A stretch of DNA of 64,000 nt from assembly GCA_030653505.1 (NCBI GenBank), contig JAURZK010000113.1, positions 52,541-116,540 of the forward strand. The letters are read 5' to 3'. Source of the DNA: Rubrivivax sp. GTDB lineage: Bacteria > Pseudomonadota > Gammaproteobacteria > Burkholderiales > Burkholderiaceae_C. Positions 38,201 to 45,770 of this stretch are shown here, piece by piece; within the stretch, counting starts at the first letter, position 1; each line of letters starts with the position of its first letter. The notes under the pieces are model-generated. The model saw only the letters and a list, made by a program, of their open reading frames with translations, ran no database searches and was not told the origin of the DNA. The position numbers and the translations under genes were made by a program.

Positions 38201-40587
38201 CGGTCTAGGAAGCGAGTGGCGATGCACAGGCCCTGGCGCATAAAGTCAAAGAGCTCACGCAGGACCTTGACGCGCTCCTCTGGCTTGGCCGCTTGGAGGA
38301 CCTGCGGGGCTTCGGCCCACTCCGAGGCATCAGAAGCCAGCTCGTTCAGGTCTTGGTAGCTGACGCGAATCAAGCCGAGCTGTTCGAGGTTCGGGTTGTT
38401 GAAGCGCCAGCCGCGACGAAGGTCGAAGTAGGTTCGGTAGCCCAGGATGCCGCGCATGGCCTCCTGGACCTGGCGGCGGGTGTTGCCCTTGAGCTCGGGC
38501 TGCTGCATGTACTCCGCGCGCACCGCTGCGTCGTCGCGATGAAAGCCCAGCGACTCGAAGACCGAGTTGGCTACCTCTCGCTCGGTCAGTGCATGGCCAT
38601 CAGCCTTCTGGATTGCCGACAGTAACGCCGCGCGGGTCAGCAGCACCTGCATGAAGTCGTTGAAGTGCCCCGCCTGCAGTGCCGCGTCCTGCCGGTTGTC
38701 GGAGAACCCGAGCACCTTCTTGGCATCGGCGGACAGTTGGTTGTCTTGCTCGTACAGGTAGCGCAGTGCCGAGAGGGTCAGCATGGTCGTCGCGCTGCTG
38801 CGGCCTTCGCCTGAAAGTGACGTCAGGCGCAGGGCGTCCTTGCCTGCCGAGCTGTGCGACACCCCGCAGGCCAAGCAGAAGCGGAACGAGCCTGGGATGA
38901 ACCACGCCTGCAGGCCGTTCTCCGTGGTCACAACGCCATCGGCACGAACCTTGACGGACTGCGGCACGAACTTCCTCTGCCCAGACTTGATGCGCCACTC
39001 GCCGTCGGCTCGTTCTTCGAGCCAGGACTCGGGGTACCGCTCGAGGTTGTCGAGCTCCCACAAACCCCTGCCATCGGGCATCAGAAACCCGAACTTGACC
39101 TGCTCGTCATCGTTCTGCCGCTCTTCGATGTTGCGCACGTCGAAAGTGCGCCCCTCAGGCCCATCGCCATCCCAGACCGGGATGTACTCCTGCCCGCAGT
39201 CGCGGCAGAAGTGCGCGTGGTAGTAGCGACGCTGCCGCTGTTCATCTCCGGAAACGAACTGCTGACCATCCAGCGTGATGGCCCGCTGCCCGGGAGCTTC
39301 AAGTGAGGTGTAAACCTTCCCGCCGCCGGCAATGAACTGGTGCAGCTTGAACGCAAAGAGGCTCTTTCCTGCGCCGTCGGTAACAGCGTAGGCGCGCAGC
39401 ATGAACTGCTGCAGGTAAACGAGGCACGCTTCGAACGACTCACCGGAGTCAGCGCTCAAGGCTTGAGCTGCATCTGCCAGGGTCCGGGGCTTGGCGCGGC
39501 GTGGCTTGTCGCCCTCGTAGGTCAGACCGAGCATCAGCTCGACCCATACCGACATCGGGTGCTTGGCCATGCCGTCGTAGTCGAGGTCCGTCGGAACACC
39601 GGACCGGACCGCTGCACCGAGGCGCGGCCGGACCGTCTCGAGGGTCTCGTGCTCCGGCGTTGTGCGGCGCAGTGTCTCGGTGATGATGTTCCGGTCGGGG
39701 ATGGACGTGCCGAAGAGACGCCGGGCGACGTTGGCGACCACGGCATTGCGCTCCATCTGCGTGCCCTCGGACGCCATCGTGGCGGAGGTACCGATGCAGA
39801 TGAGGTTGTCGGACAAGGCTTCGCGGACACGCCGAACAAGCAGCGCGACGTCGGCGCCCTGTCGGCCCCGGTAGGTGTGCAGCTCGTCCAGAACCAGGAA
39901 TCGCAACCCCTTGGCGTTGCGCATGACGGCCTTGTCGAGGTCGTTCTGCCGGGTAATCAGCAGCTCGAGCATCATGAAGTTCGTCAGGAGGATGTCGGGC
40001 GGGGTGGCGGCCATCGTCTGCCGCTCTTCCTCGCTCTCCTGGCCGGTGTACCTGCCAAAGCTCACGGCGCGGTTTGCCGGGTCGGACCCCAGGAACTTCT
40101 TGAGCTCCTCCAGCTGGGAGTTGGCCAGCGCGTTCATCGGGTAGATGACGATGGCCCGCGTGCGCGGCGTGGGGTCTGTCTTCTTGGCCTTGAGGCAGGC
40201 ATCTACCACTGGGATGAAGTAACTCAGCGACTTCCCCGAGCCCGTGCCGGTGGTCAACACATAGCTCTCGCCTGCCAGCGCCAGGCTGATGGCCTCGGCC
40301 TGGTGCTGGTGCAGCGGGAGCGTGAAGCCGGCAGAGCTGGCGGACTTGCCGAGCCGGAAGATGGTCGAGCACTCGGGGCTCAGTTGCCCGCTGGCGACCA
40401 GTTCGTCGACCGTGCCGCCAGAGCGGTAGGTCGGGTTGATTTGGATGAGCGGCTCCGGCCAGTAGCGCTGACTGGCGTACTCACGGTCAACAAACTCGCG
40501 GATGTCGTCCGACCGAAGTCGGGTGAAGCTGCGGCTGAACCCGGCGTACTCCCCGACCAAGTGCTCCCGGAACTTGAAGACATCCAC
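35254..40587 (-). CDS. DEAD/DEAH helicase with DUF1998 (MZB) domain and C-terminal nuclease-like domain
   Basis: A 1,777-residue protein; GTG start with AGGGGG just upstream. Walker A is TTGTGSGKS near residue 115 and the DEAH-type box reads VLDELHTYRG near 234. Further features are HFCRDCGQEY, a zinc ribbon near 1,345 (CPSCGYGHF...CVSCGA) and the DUF1998/MZB cysteine cluster near 1,620 (CEAGCYRCLLSYYNQPDHT). The last 80 residues (CADFFYDDLNLAVFVDGPHHE, then LDELGYIVVRF) look like a Vsr/DUF559-type nuclease. In DISARM the helicase (drmA) and DUF1998 (drmB) parts are separate proteins. The single-chain layout also resembles MrfA/YprA and Druantia DruE. It heads the five-gene operon. Confidence 0.85.
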   Translation of the reverse strand: MDVFKFREHLVGEYAGFSRSFTRLRSDDIREFVDREYASQRYWPEPLIQINPTYRSGGTVDELVASGQLSPECSTIFRLGKSASSAGFTLPLHQHQAEAISLALAGESYVLTTGTGSGKSLSYFIPVVDACLKAKKTDPTPRTRAIVIYPMNALANSQLEELKKFLGSDPANRAVSFGRYTGQESEEERQTMAATPPDILLTNFMMLELLITRQNDLDKAVMRNAKGLRFLVLDELHTYRGRQGADVALLVRRVREALSDNLICIGTSATMASEGTQMERNAVVANVARRLFGTSIPDRNIITETLRRTTPEHETLETVRPRLGAAVRSGVPTDLDYDGMAKHPMSVWVELMLGLTYEGDKPRRAKPRTLADAAQALSADSGESFEACLVYLQQFMLRAYAVTDGAGKSLFAFKLHQFIAGGGKVYTSLEAPGQRAITLDGQQFVSGDEQRQRRYYHAHFCRDCGQEYIPVWDGDGPEGRTFDVRNIEERQNDDEQVKFGFLMPDGRGLWELDNLERYPESWLEERADGEWRIKSGQRKFVPQSVKVRADGVVTTENGLQAWFIPGSFRFCLACGVSHSSAGKDALRLTSLSGEGRSSATTMLTLSALRYLYEQDNQLSADAKKVLGFSDNRQDAALQAGHFNDFMQVLLTRAALLSAIQKADGHALTEREVANSVFESLGFHRDDAAVRAEYMQQPELKGNTRRQVQEAMRGILGYRTYFDLRRGWRFNNPNLEQLGLIRVSYQDLNELASDASEWAEAPQVLQAAKPEERVKVLRELFDFMRQGLCIATRFLDRTELEQLRTQSYANLREPWGFTEDERPVPSKWFVTSRPKEEVDRRGRRLQVEDFLVIGSSRSRLGRELRKGSTWGGANPYYKSIKDQTWSDVVGALLKAAESYGLVRKEETDVGLTGWQLNGTALLWVLGDGQSQRQAEDNTFFRGLYRNIAGLLGSPVHQLFDFEAREHTAQVEQDDRMEREARFRFTEKDREEWRKKNGTDLEWLPVLFCSPTMELGVDISSLNTVYMRNVPPTPANYAQRSGRAGRAGQPALVITYCASQSPHDQYYFRDPVRMVHGQVNAPTLDLANLELVKSHMQAIWLAETGKRLGNSVRDLLDMNAPELLPITEDMATDLDKAEAKRRAHERGLRVLAMLANELTPRNAPWYTDKWAESVFQRAYKEFDGALQRWRDLYRATAQAIELNFKIENNPAASERERREAQQRHNEARKQRDLLLAGDSAFNSDFYTYRYLASQGFLPGYNFPRLPLLAYLPARRGSIGRESFLSRPRFLALGEFGPYSLIYHEGSQYRVTKALLTITGQDQVSEGARLSTEVARLCPSCGYGHFRSQRDSDRCVSCGASLAEAQEVKNLYRIENVSTKRAERITANEEERVRQGYEMQTTLQFAEAEGKLQMVTTVVEDGEGPLLELQYGPAATVWRMNFGWRRRKEKAIQGFMMNPVTGHWVGGVDDGNGESSTEGDAPPDKTPPQRIVPYVEDRRNILIVRPHHKLGVLEAETLTTLQYALKRGIEAVYQLEESELMAEPLPTRDNRQSILLFEAAEGGAGVLTRLATEPEALAAIAAKAMEVLHFRAPPPGQPWKHKDLIEELDHNGEPFCEAGCYRCLLSYYNQPDHTLIDRKDKAAGGSLLDILCRLTQARTNQGTQGRGPEEHDAQLARTAGSGLEQAWLNHVTEHGYRKPDRGQYTILGAKTCADFFYDDLNLAVFVDGPHHETAARRVQDSEIDRKLDELGYIVVRFPKEAEGWNAIFKNNADLFGPGKL

Positions 40588-40710
40588 CCGCGCCCCCTGC
40601 TTCTTGTGAGGTTGTAACCATAGCGGAAGAGGCCCGGTTTCCCGAGGTGGCTGACCCCCAGGAGACCCGAAATCGGGTGCACTTCGCCTCGAGCGCCCAA
40701 GACCGGGTCC

Positions 40711-41364
40711 TCAGGACATCGGTCGGACGGGCGGCAAGCAGTCCTCGAAGCCCTGCCACGCCCTGTCGACGGTGTGGTGCAGTTCTACGGGCACACCGGT
40801 GCGCACCATCAGCCTGGCCGCAAAGTGTGCAAGGACGTTGGAGTTCTTGACGGTGTCCATCACGAGCGGCTCGGGGAACCCGAACTCCGTCCGATGCAAG
40901 GCATGGATGCCGGCATGCGCGAACGAGTTCAGGGACTTCCACAGGACCGCGTGCGCCTCCGTCAAGGGCTGAACCAGTCCTTTGATTCCGGGCTCGACCA
41001 CCAGAAGCGCTTGCAGCGCGCTCAGCATCTTCAAGGCTCCCGGCAAGTTCTTCGCGCCCTGCTCAGTCTCGAGGGTCAGCGGCTGCAAGAGCCTGTTGAC
41101 CTCGTCGGGGTTGGCGCAGTGTTGCAGCCACGCCGCGCGGAGCACAGCTTCGTACTGCGCGCGCATGGCAACGCATGCAGCGTTCGGTAGGTCACTGGCG
41201 AAGAGAACGTACACGGCCTGGCAGTGCTCGATGCTGAGTTCGCACGAACTGGCACAGGCCAATGCCCTCGGTCTGTCGTCCCATTCCTCGATGCGGCCCA
41301 GCATCAAGAACAGGTGTTCGACGAACGCCTGCGAGCGCGTCAAAAGTGTCTCAAGCGGGCTCAT
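40711..41364 (-). CDS. Helical hypothetical protein (DUF5677/DUF6988-like)
   Basis: A 217-residue, mostly helical protein starting MSPLETLLTRSQAFVEHLFL. The segment YVLFASDLPNAACVAMRAQYEAVLRAAWLQHC and the later SLNSFAHAGIHAL resemble families annotated DUF5677 or DUF6988, which are often found in mobile elements; the match is from memory and weak. It lies 52 nt after the WYL regulator gene in the same direction, and 123 nt before the DISARM-related operon. Function is unknown. Confidence 0.6.
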   Translation of the reverse strand: MSPLETLLTRSQAFVEHLFLMLGRIEEWDDRPRALACASSCELSIEHCQAVYVLFASDLPNAACVAMRAQYEAVLRAAWLQHCANPDEVNRLLQPLTLETEQGAKNLPGALKMLSALQALLVVEPGIKGLVQPLTEAHAVLWKSLNSFAHAGIHALHRTEFGFPEPLVMDTVKNSNVLAHFAARLMVRTGVPVELHHTVDRAWQGFEDCLPPVRPMS

Positions 41365-41416
41365 TTATTCGGTCGAATAGCTCTACACCACAAGACACTA
41401 GAGTTCGCCCGTCAGT

Positions 41417-42349
41417 TCAAAGCGCCTTGATTTCGCGATTTGACCTTGGGTCTTTGTACCCAGGCGCGATGTGCGCGTTGCTTGCACCGTACAGCGCGAG
41501 GGGGTCAGGAAGCCACAGGGCGAACTCTGGCCCCTTTAGGTGATGGTCAGGCGAGCAATCAACGTTCCATTGCCGCAGGATGTACCCAGCGTTGGCAGCG
41601 CGCACTCGGACTTTCCGCTTCCCTTCACGCATGCCGTAGTCCATGTGCACGACCTCAGGACGGGCGTGCGAAGGGTGCGGGACAAGTTCCAGCTCGATGA
41701 TGCGGCTCCACTGGACATCCTGCTCCGCCGTCTCCTCTCTGTCCACAGTGCTGTCCTCGAGCACTACCGGGTTCTCCATTCGTGTCAACACGAAGTCGCG
41801 AAATTCGCGTCGCAGCCGGTCGAAAGCGCGCACGTGCCAGCGGGTCCCGATGTCCACCAATGCGAGGGGCACCAACTCTCGCTCTGTCTTTCCACTATCG
41901 ATTGAGGTGTAGCCCAGTCGAACGGCCTTGCCTCGATGGATGGCACGCGTTATTGGAGCCAGCACAGACATCTTGGGCAGGCTCAGTGCGGCCGGGAACT
42001 CACACCTGAGCATCGGCTGCAGTTGGTCGCCGATTCCTTCGCCAAACCCTTGAGACAACGCGCTAAGGACGCGCTGAGGCTGATGCTCGAAGAGCGGGAC
42101 GAACCCTGGCGTGGGCCGATACACCTTTGTGGTCGGGTCGAGCTCCATGTTGTCAGGCGCAATCTCTCGGTACTGCGCTATGTCACGGGTCGCTCCCGCC
42201 GGCCCGGTCTCGAAGCGCGCGACCACGTCGGCGCGGCGCAACTCCCCCAAAAAGTAAAGCTTGAAGTCGATGTGCGAGAGCCGCTCGCGCTGGACCCGAG
42301 GGAGTTGCTCAAGGGTGCTTCGGCGGCGTTCAACTTGTTCGTCAGTCAT
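41417..42349 (-). CDS. capW: WYL-domain transcriptional regulator (CapW/BrxR-like)
   Basis: About 310 residues from ATG at 42,349 (a TTG 30 nt upstream is possible). The N-terminus (MTDEQVERRRSTLEQLPRVQRERLSHIDFKLYFLGELRRADVVARF) is a winged helix-turn-helix; the middle (KAVRLGYTSIDSGKTERELVPLALVDIGTRWHVRAFDR) is a WYL domain; the C-terminus is a WCX-like region. CapW and BrxR are repressors of CBASS and BREX operons that respond to nucleic acid released in infection. It is divergent from the CBASS operon, which it probably represses. It is also co-directional with the DISARM-related operon. Confidence 0.85.
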   Translation of the reverse strand: MTDEQVERRRSTLEQLPRVQRERLSHIDFKLYFLGELRRADVVARFETGPAGATRDIAQYREIAPDNMELDPTTKVYRPTPGFVPLFEHQPQRVLSALSQGFGEGIGDQLQPMLRCEFPAALSLPKMSVLAPITRAIHRGKAVRLGYTSIDSGKTERELVPLALVDIGTRWHVRAFDRLRREFRDFVLTRMENPVVLEDSTVDREETAEQDVQWSRIIELELVPHPSHARPEVVHMDYGMREGKRKVRVRAANAGYILRQWNVDCSPDHHLKGPEFALWLPDPLALYGASNAHIAPGYKDPRSNREIKAL

Positions 42350-42364
42350 GCCCAAATCATACCC

Positions 42365-42394
42365 TTGACGATTCGGCAACGCCCCAGCTATGAT
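42365..42394 (+). promoter_or_regulatory. Sigma-70-like promoter of the CBASS operon
   Basis: TTGACG (42,365-42,370) and TATGAT (42,389-42,394) are separated by 18 bp, close to the sigma-70 consensus. Transcription would start near 42,400, giving a leader of about 50 nt before the first gene at 42,453. The promoter lies in the short region divergent from capW. Confidence 0.65.
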
Positions 42395-42413
42395 GGTCCT
42401 ACATAATCATTTT

Positions 42414-42430
42414 GAGCATGTGCAATGCTC
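42414..42430 (+). promoter_or_regulatory. Inverted repeat, candidate CapW operator
   Basis: GAGCAT-GTGCA-ATGCTC is a perfect 6-bp inverted repeat with a 5-bp spacer, located at about +14 to +30 of the predicted CBASS transcript. That is a natural place for a repressor to bind. It also overlaps the boxA motif, so as RNA the stem could hide boxA. Both roles are inferred. Confidence 0.45.
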
Positions 42431-42437
42431 TTTAACA
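42426..42437 (+). promoter_or_regulatory. Perfect boxA antitermination motif in CBASS leader
   Basis: TGCTCTTTAACA matches the canonical bacterial boxA (bound by NusB/NusE with SuhB) at all 12 positions. It lies between the predicted transcription start (about 42,400) and the first start codon (42,453). BoxA normally protects rRNA and some long non-coding transcripts such as CRISPR arrays from early Rho-dependent termination. Confidence 0.65.
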
Positions 42438-42452
42438 TCATTTGAGGCGCTC

Positions 42453-42629
42453 ATGGCAAAGAACAATCCGCCCGGCGACGGGCACCGAATTGGTGCGGTG
42501 CGAGACCGCAGCCAGACCGTGACGCCTTCTGGGCACCACGTCAAACGCGACACGACTACCGGCCGCTTCATGGACGTCAAGACCTCGGACAAGACCCCCT
42601 TCAAAGGCGTCCGTCGCGAGAAAAAGTAG
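42453..42629 (+). CDS. Small basic protein, first gene of CBASS operon
   Basis: A 58-residue protein, MAKNNPPGDGHRIGAVRDRS and onward, ending GRFMDVKTSDKTPFKGVRREKK. GAGG lies about 8 nt before the ATG. The sequence is polar and basic with no membrane helix and resembles a widespread family of short hypothetical proteins. It follows the promoter and boxA directly and is 7 nt before the next gene, so it is probably co-transcribed with the CD-NTase. Its function in CBASS, if any, is unknown. Confidence 0.65.
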   Translation: MAKNNPPGDGHRIGAVRDRSQTVTPSGHHVKRDTTTGRFMDVKTSDKTPFKGVRREKK

Positions 42630-42636
42630 GCCAGCC

Positions 42637-42954
42637 ATGCTCGATAGCCTAGTTGACTACTTTCTGAGTGAGCCAAGGCGGATGTCCTTGGTAGGGGCGT
42701 TCTTGGCGCGGTTTGCCAGCTTTCTGGTTGTCGCGGGACTGGTCGGCCAGCTAGCGGTCACCGCGACTGAGTCCATCAAGAGGCTGGTGCCCCAGGCCCA
42801 AGCGGCAGTCCGCCTCGCGGATGTTCTTCCGAGCTACCCGAGCTGGTGGATACCCGAGAGTGCCCTCGGGTTCGGCGGCGCGCTCCTGCTTCTAGTAGCG
42901 GGCCTTGCCCTAGCCCGGACGGGCAGGGTCTACGAGCGCCAGTTCGGCGCCTGA
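42637..42954 (+). CDS. Small two-helix membrane protein in CBASS operon
   Basis: A 105-residue protein with two predicted membrane helices: about residues 20-43 (GAFLARFASFLVVAGLVGQLAV) and 78-96 (LGFGGALLLLVAGLALARTG). The loop between them is about 35 residues. It lies between the 58-residue gene and the CD-NTase gene, 38 nt before the latter. It could help the S-4TM effector or act on the membrane itself. I do not recognise a family. Confidence 0.65.
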   Translation: MLDSLVDYFLSEPRRMSLVGAFLARFASFLVVAGLVGQLAVTATESIKRLVPQAQAAVRLADVLPSYPSWWIPESALGFGGALLLLVAGLALARTGRVYERQFGA

Positions 42955-42992
42955 ACACAAGGAAAGGGCGGCCGAGGGCCGAACACCGCAAT

Positions 42993-44249
42993 ATGAATCG
43001 CGACGACAACCTGCCCAAGGCAGTCCGCAGCTTCACCGCCGCCACCTCGGCGCGCTTCACGTACTTGGCCGAGGCCATTGCCCGCTCTTTCGAGCCTACG
43101 CCGACGCAACTGCAGGAGCTCGAACGAGCCTACACCGCTACAGGCGAGTACCTCATCGAGTGCCCTGAGCTCGGAGGCCTTGTCGTCCAGGTTCACGCGC
43201 AGGGCTCGCGACCGATGGGGACCATCGTGCGACCGATGGATGCCACTCGCGACGGTTTCGACATCGACTTGGTCGTGCGGCTGTCGAGAGTTGCCCTCGC
43301 CCGGTACGGCGGACCTGGTGGCCCTGCCCTTTTGCTGGACCACCTGTACACGGCATTGAAGCGCTACGCAGACCGCCACGGACTTCGCATCGAGCGCTGG
43401 GAGCGGTGCATCACCTTAGTCTACGCCGGAGGTATGCGGGCCGACTTCGCGCCGGTCATCGACGACCCGGTCTATTCCCTTCCACACGGCGAACACCACG
43501 GCCGAATTCCTGACCGTGAGCGCCGAAACTACATTTCGACCAACCCACGCGGGTACTGCTTGGGCTTCACAGCCGCCGCGAAGGTCACCCCCGTGTTTCG
43601 GCTGCGAGAGGCTCTCGCGGTCAACTTTGCTGATGCAGCCAGGGCCGATATTGAACCGCTGCCTGAGGCAGCAGAGGTGTTCGAGAGGCTGCTCAGCAGA
43701 TATGTGCAGCTTGGGAAGGTCAACCGCAACATTTCCTTCTCCGCCCTGCCGGCCAGCCAAGACTTGGCACCGACGTCCGTGTTCTTGACTAGTCTTTTTG
43801 CCAAGGCCTACAGCCTTCTCGCACCGCAGCCACACGACGGCCCACTGGACCTGCTTCTCGACGTCGTCGCTGTAGCCCCGTCTCTCTTCCAGCGCGAGCT
43901 GCTCGCAGGCGGTCAAGAGCAGTGGACGCTGATGAACCCCTATGCCTTGGGCGACAACCTAGCAGCATCCATGAACACAGCGGCACGCCAACAAGCCTTC
44001 ACCCAGTGGCACACGAAGTTTGTTCACGACCTGGAGGCGCTCGTAAGCGCAATCGACGGCAATCACGGGCTGGACACAATTACAAAGGCCGTAGAGCAGG
44101 CCTTTGGACCGCGAGCCTCGCAGGCCGTGCTGGCGCGCAATGCGCAGCGCCGCGACGGCAATCGTGCCCTTCAGCGTGCGGGTTTCATTGTGGCCAGCAC
44201 GCTACCGGTGGTCACCCCGGCCCGCTCTCACACCTACTTCGGGGGCTGA
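42993..44249 (+). CDS. cdnX: CBASS cyclic-oligonucleotide synthase (CD-NTase)
   Basis: A 418-residue protein. The nucleotidyltransferase motif is GS at 71-72 (QGSRPMGT) followed by D90 and D92 (DGFDIDLVV) and the third aspartate D151 (MRADFAPVI); all three metal-binding acids are present. CD-NTases make a cyclic di- or trinucleotide after phage infection to switch on the effector. The ATG at 42,993 is preferred: it follows GAGGG about 14 nt upstream and leaves a typical N-terminal helix. The E2-like gene begins 5 nt after its stop. The clade and the nucleotide product cannot be told from sequence by eye. Confidence 0.9.
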   Translation: MNRDDNLPKAVRSFTAATSARFTYLAEAIARSFEPTPTQLQELERAYTATGEYLIECPELGGLVVQVHAQGSRPMGTIVRPMDATRDGFDIDLVVRLSRVALARYGGPGGPALLLDHLYTALKRYADRHGLRIERWERCITLVYAGGMRADFAPVIDDPVYSLPHGEHHGRIPDRERRNYISTNPRGYCLGFTAAAKVTPVFRLREALAVNFADAARADIEPLPEAAEVFERLLSRYVQLGKVNRNISFSALPASQDLAPTSVFLTSLFAKAYSLLAPQPHDGPLDLLLDVVAVAPSLFQRELLAGGQEQWTLMNPYALGDNLAASMNTAARQQAFTQWHTKFVHDLEALVSAIDGNHGLDTITKAVEQAFGPRASQAVLARNAQRRDGNRALQRAGFIVASTLPVVTPARSHTYFGG

Positions 44250-44254
44250 CATCA

Positions 44255-44728
44255 GTGCTGCCGCCGACACGGCTACCGAATCTGGCTCAGCGGCATGCTG
44301 AGCTCAAGGCGCTGGGTTGGCCCGGTTCGGCTTTGAAGCTAATGGGAGGACGCGAGCTTCGCTTCGGCTTCACCGTCAGCCCAACCCCGCTGTCGCGTGC
44401 TTATCGCTGCCTCTTGAAGGTCTACGCCGCAAGGTTCCCCGAGCTGTTTGTGCTGGACCCTGACCCCAAGACTCTTGCCGCAGGACGCGTCCTGCCCCAC
44501 GTCTACCCCCATGGCGGGCCAGGCGCAAAACTGTGCCTCTGGCTACCGAGGACATACGAGTGGTGCGCGCAGATGCGGTTCGACGAAACCTACTTGCCCT
44601 GGGCGGCCGAGTGGCTCGACTACTTCGAGGAGTGGTTAGTGACGGACACCTGGACGGGAGGCGGCGAGCACCCGGTGGCGCCGCGCAAGCAGAGGACGCA
44701 GTCGACCGGAATGAAGACCGCACGATAG
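44255..44728 (+). CDS. CBASS E2-like protein (type II short)
   Basis: 157 residues from a GTG at 44,255 that has GGGGG about 8 nt upstream. It has an E2-like (ubiquitin-conjugating) fold pattern: HVYPHGGPGAKLCLWLP with the expected catalytic Cys at about residue 94, then WAAEWLDYFEEWLVT and TWTGGGEHP, the typical ending of CBASS E2 proteins. No E1 or JAB gene is next to it, so this is the short type II layout, in which E2 alone attaches to and primes the CD-NTase. The stop is 9 nt before the effector gene. Confidence 0.87.
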   Translation: MLPPTRLPNLAQRHAELKALGWPGSALKLMGGRELRFGFTVSPTPLSRAYRCLLKVYAARFPELFVLDPDPKTLAAGRVLPHVYPHGGPGAKLCLWLPRTYEWCAQMRFDETYLPWAAEWLDYFEEWLVTDTWTGGGEHPVAPRKQRTQSTGMKTAR

Positions 44729-44737
44729 AGAGGCAGC

Positions 44738-45646
44738 ATGAACTCAATTCCCTTGAAACAGAACGAGAACAACAACCTGTCGCTCGTACGTGCGCGCAGG
44801 CGCATCTACGAGACGGTAAAGACGTACCAAGGAGCGGTAGTGCTGACGACCCTCGCACTGCCGCTAGCGAGCCTTGCTGCAGCAGCGTGGATGCCTGAAG
44901 CAAGGGCTTATGTGGCTGCTGGTGCGTTGCTCTTTGCTATGTGCGAAGTCATATTCCTAGACCGATGGAGCAAGAAACAGATGAAGTGCGCCGCCAAGCT
45001 ACAAGAGCAGTTTGACTGTGATGTGCTGGAGATGCGCCCAAACGAGTTTCTGGTGGGCGCTCGCGTCGACCCCGAGGAGGTCTATGCGCTGTCGGCACAG
45101 GAACTTGATGCAAAGGGCGAACGCGAGTTGCGTGACTGGTACCCCGTAGCCGTCGGGGAGGTGCCTATGCACGTTGGCCGGATTCTTTGCCAACGTGAAA
45201 ACTTGCTCTACGACGGCAACGTTCGCAAGACGTACAGCCGCGTCCTGCGTGCGGCGCTGGTCGCAATCGTGTGTAGTCTGACCTTTTACAGTCTGCTGGC
45301 GGGGCTGAGCGTGGAGGCGCTGCTGCTGACAGTTCTTGCGCCTGCACTGCCCATCGTCAACTGGACGCTGCGTGAGTTCTTCCGGCAGAGAGACACCGTG
45401 GAGACGCTCGAGCGCCTCAAGGCTGAGTCGGAGAAGCTTTGGAAAAGTGTCTTGGCCGGAAGGCCTGTTGCAGAAGCGGGCGAGCGCTCTAGAGAGCTTC
45501 AGGACGCCCTCTTCAACCATCGGGTTGCCAGCCCGCTGGTGTTTGACTTTCTGTATCGCTTCCGGCGCAATGCACTTGAGGCGCAAATGAACGCGGGCGC
45601 AGTCCAGTTGGTTAGCGAGTTCCGACGGGTGACCGCTGGAGCCTGA
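44738..45646 (+). CDS. S-4TM family pore-forming CBASS effector
   Basis: A 302-residue protein with four predicted membrane helices: about 32-51 and 57-74 near the N-terminus, then two more from about 165 to 205 (LRAALVAIVCSLTFYSLLAGL; VEALLLTVLAPALPIVNW). Between the pairs is a soluble region of about 90 residues. This matches the S-4TM effectors of CBASS, which are thought to disrupt the inner membrane when they bind the cyclic nucleotide. AGAGAGG lies just upstream of the ATG. It is the last gene of the operon. Confidence 0.87.
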   Translation: MNSIPLKQNENNNLSLVRARRRIYETVKTYQGAVVLTTLALPLASLAAAAWMPEARAYVAAGALLFAMCEVIFLDRWSKKQMKCAAKLQEQFDCDVLEMRPNEFLVGARVDPEEVYALSAQELDAKGERELRDWYPVAVGEVPMHVGRILCQRENLLYDGNVRKTYSRVLRAALVAIVCSLTFYSLLAGLSVEALLLTVLAPALPIVNWTLREFFRQRDTVETLERLKAESEKLWKSVLAGRPVAEAGERSRELQDALFNHRVASPLVFDFLYRFRRNALEAQMNAGAVQLVSEFRRVTAGA

Positions 45647-45652
45647 GGCTGT

Positions 45653-45674
45653 AGACACTCGGCCGAAAGTGTCT
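45653..45674 (+). terminator. Stem-loop after the CBASS operon
   Basis: AGACACT and AGTGTCT form a perfect 7-bp stem with an 8-nt loop, 6 nt after the S-4TM stop codon, between convergent genes. There is no T-run after it, so a terminator role is only possible, not certain. Confidence 0.4.
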
Positions 45675-45770
45675 CTGCCTTACTGAGCATGACTCGGCAG
45701 GCCGCTTCCGGCACCAAGTGCGCAGGCCAGCATCCAGCCATGCGTGCGCCAGAGTCGGATAGCCGAGCGG

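Noticed and set aside
27478..40587. BREX system
   Set aside because: The large methylase recalls PglX and the WYL protein recalls BrxR, but brxA, brxB, brxC, pglZ and brxL are all absent.
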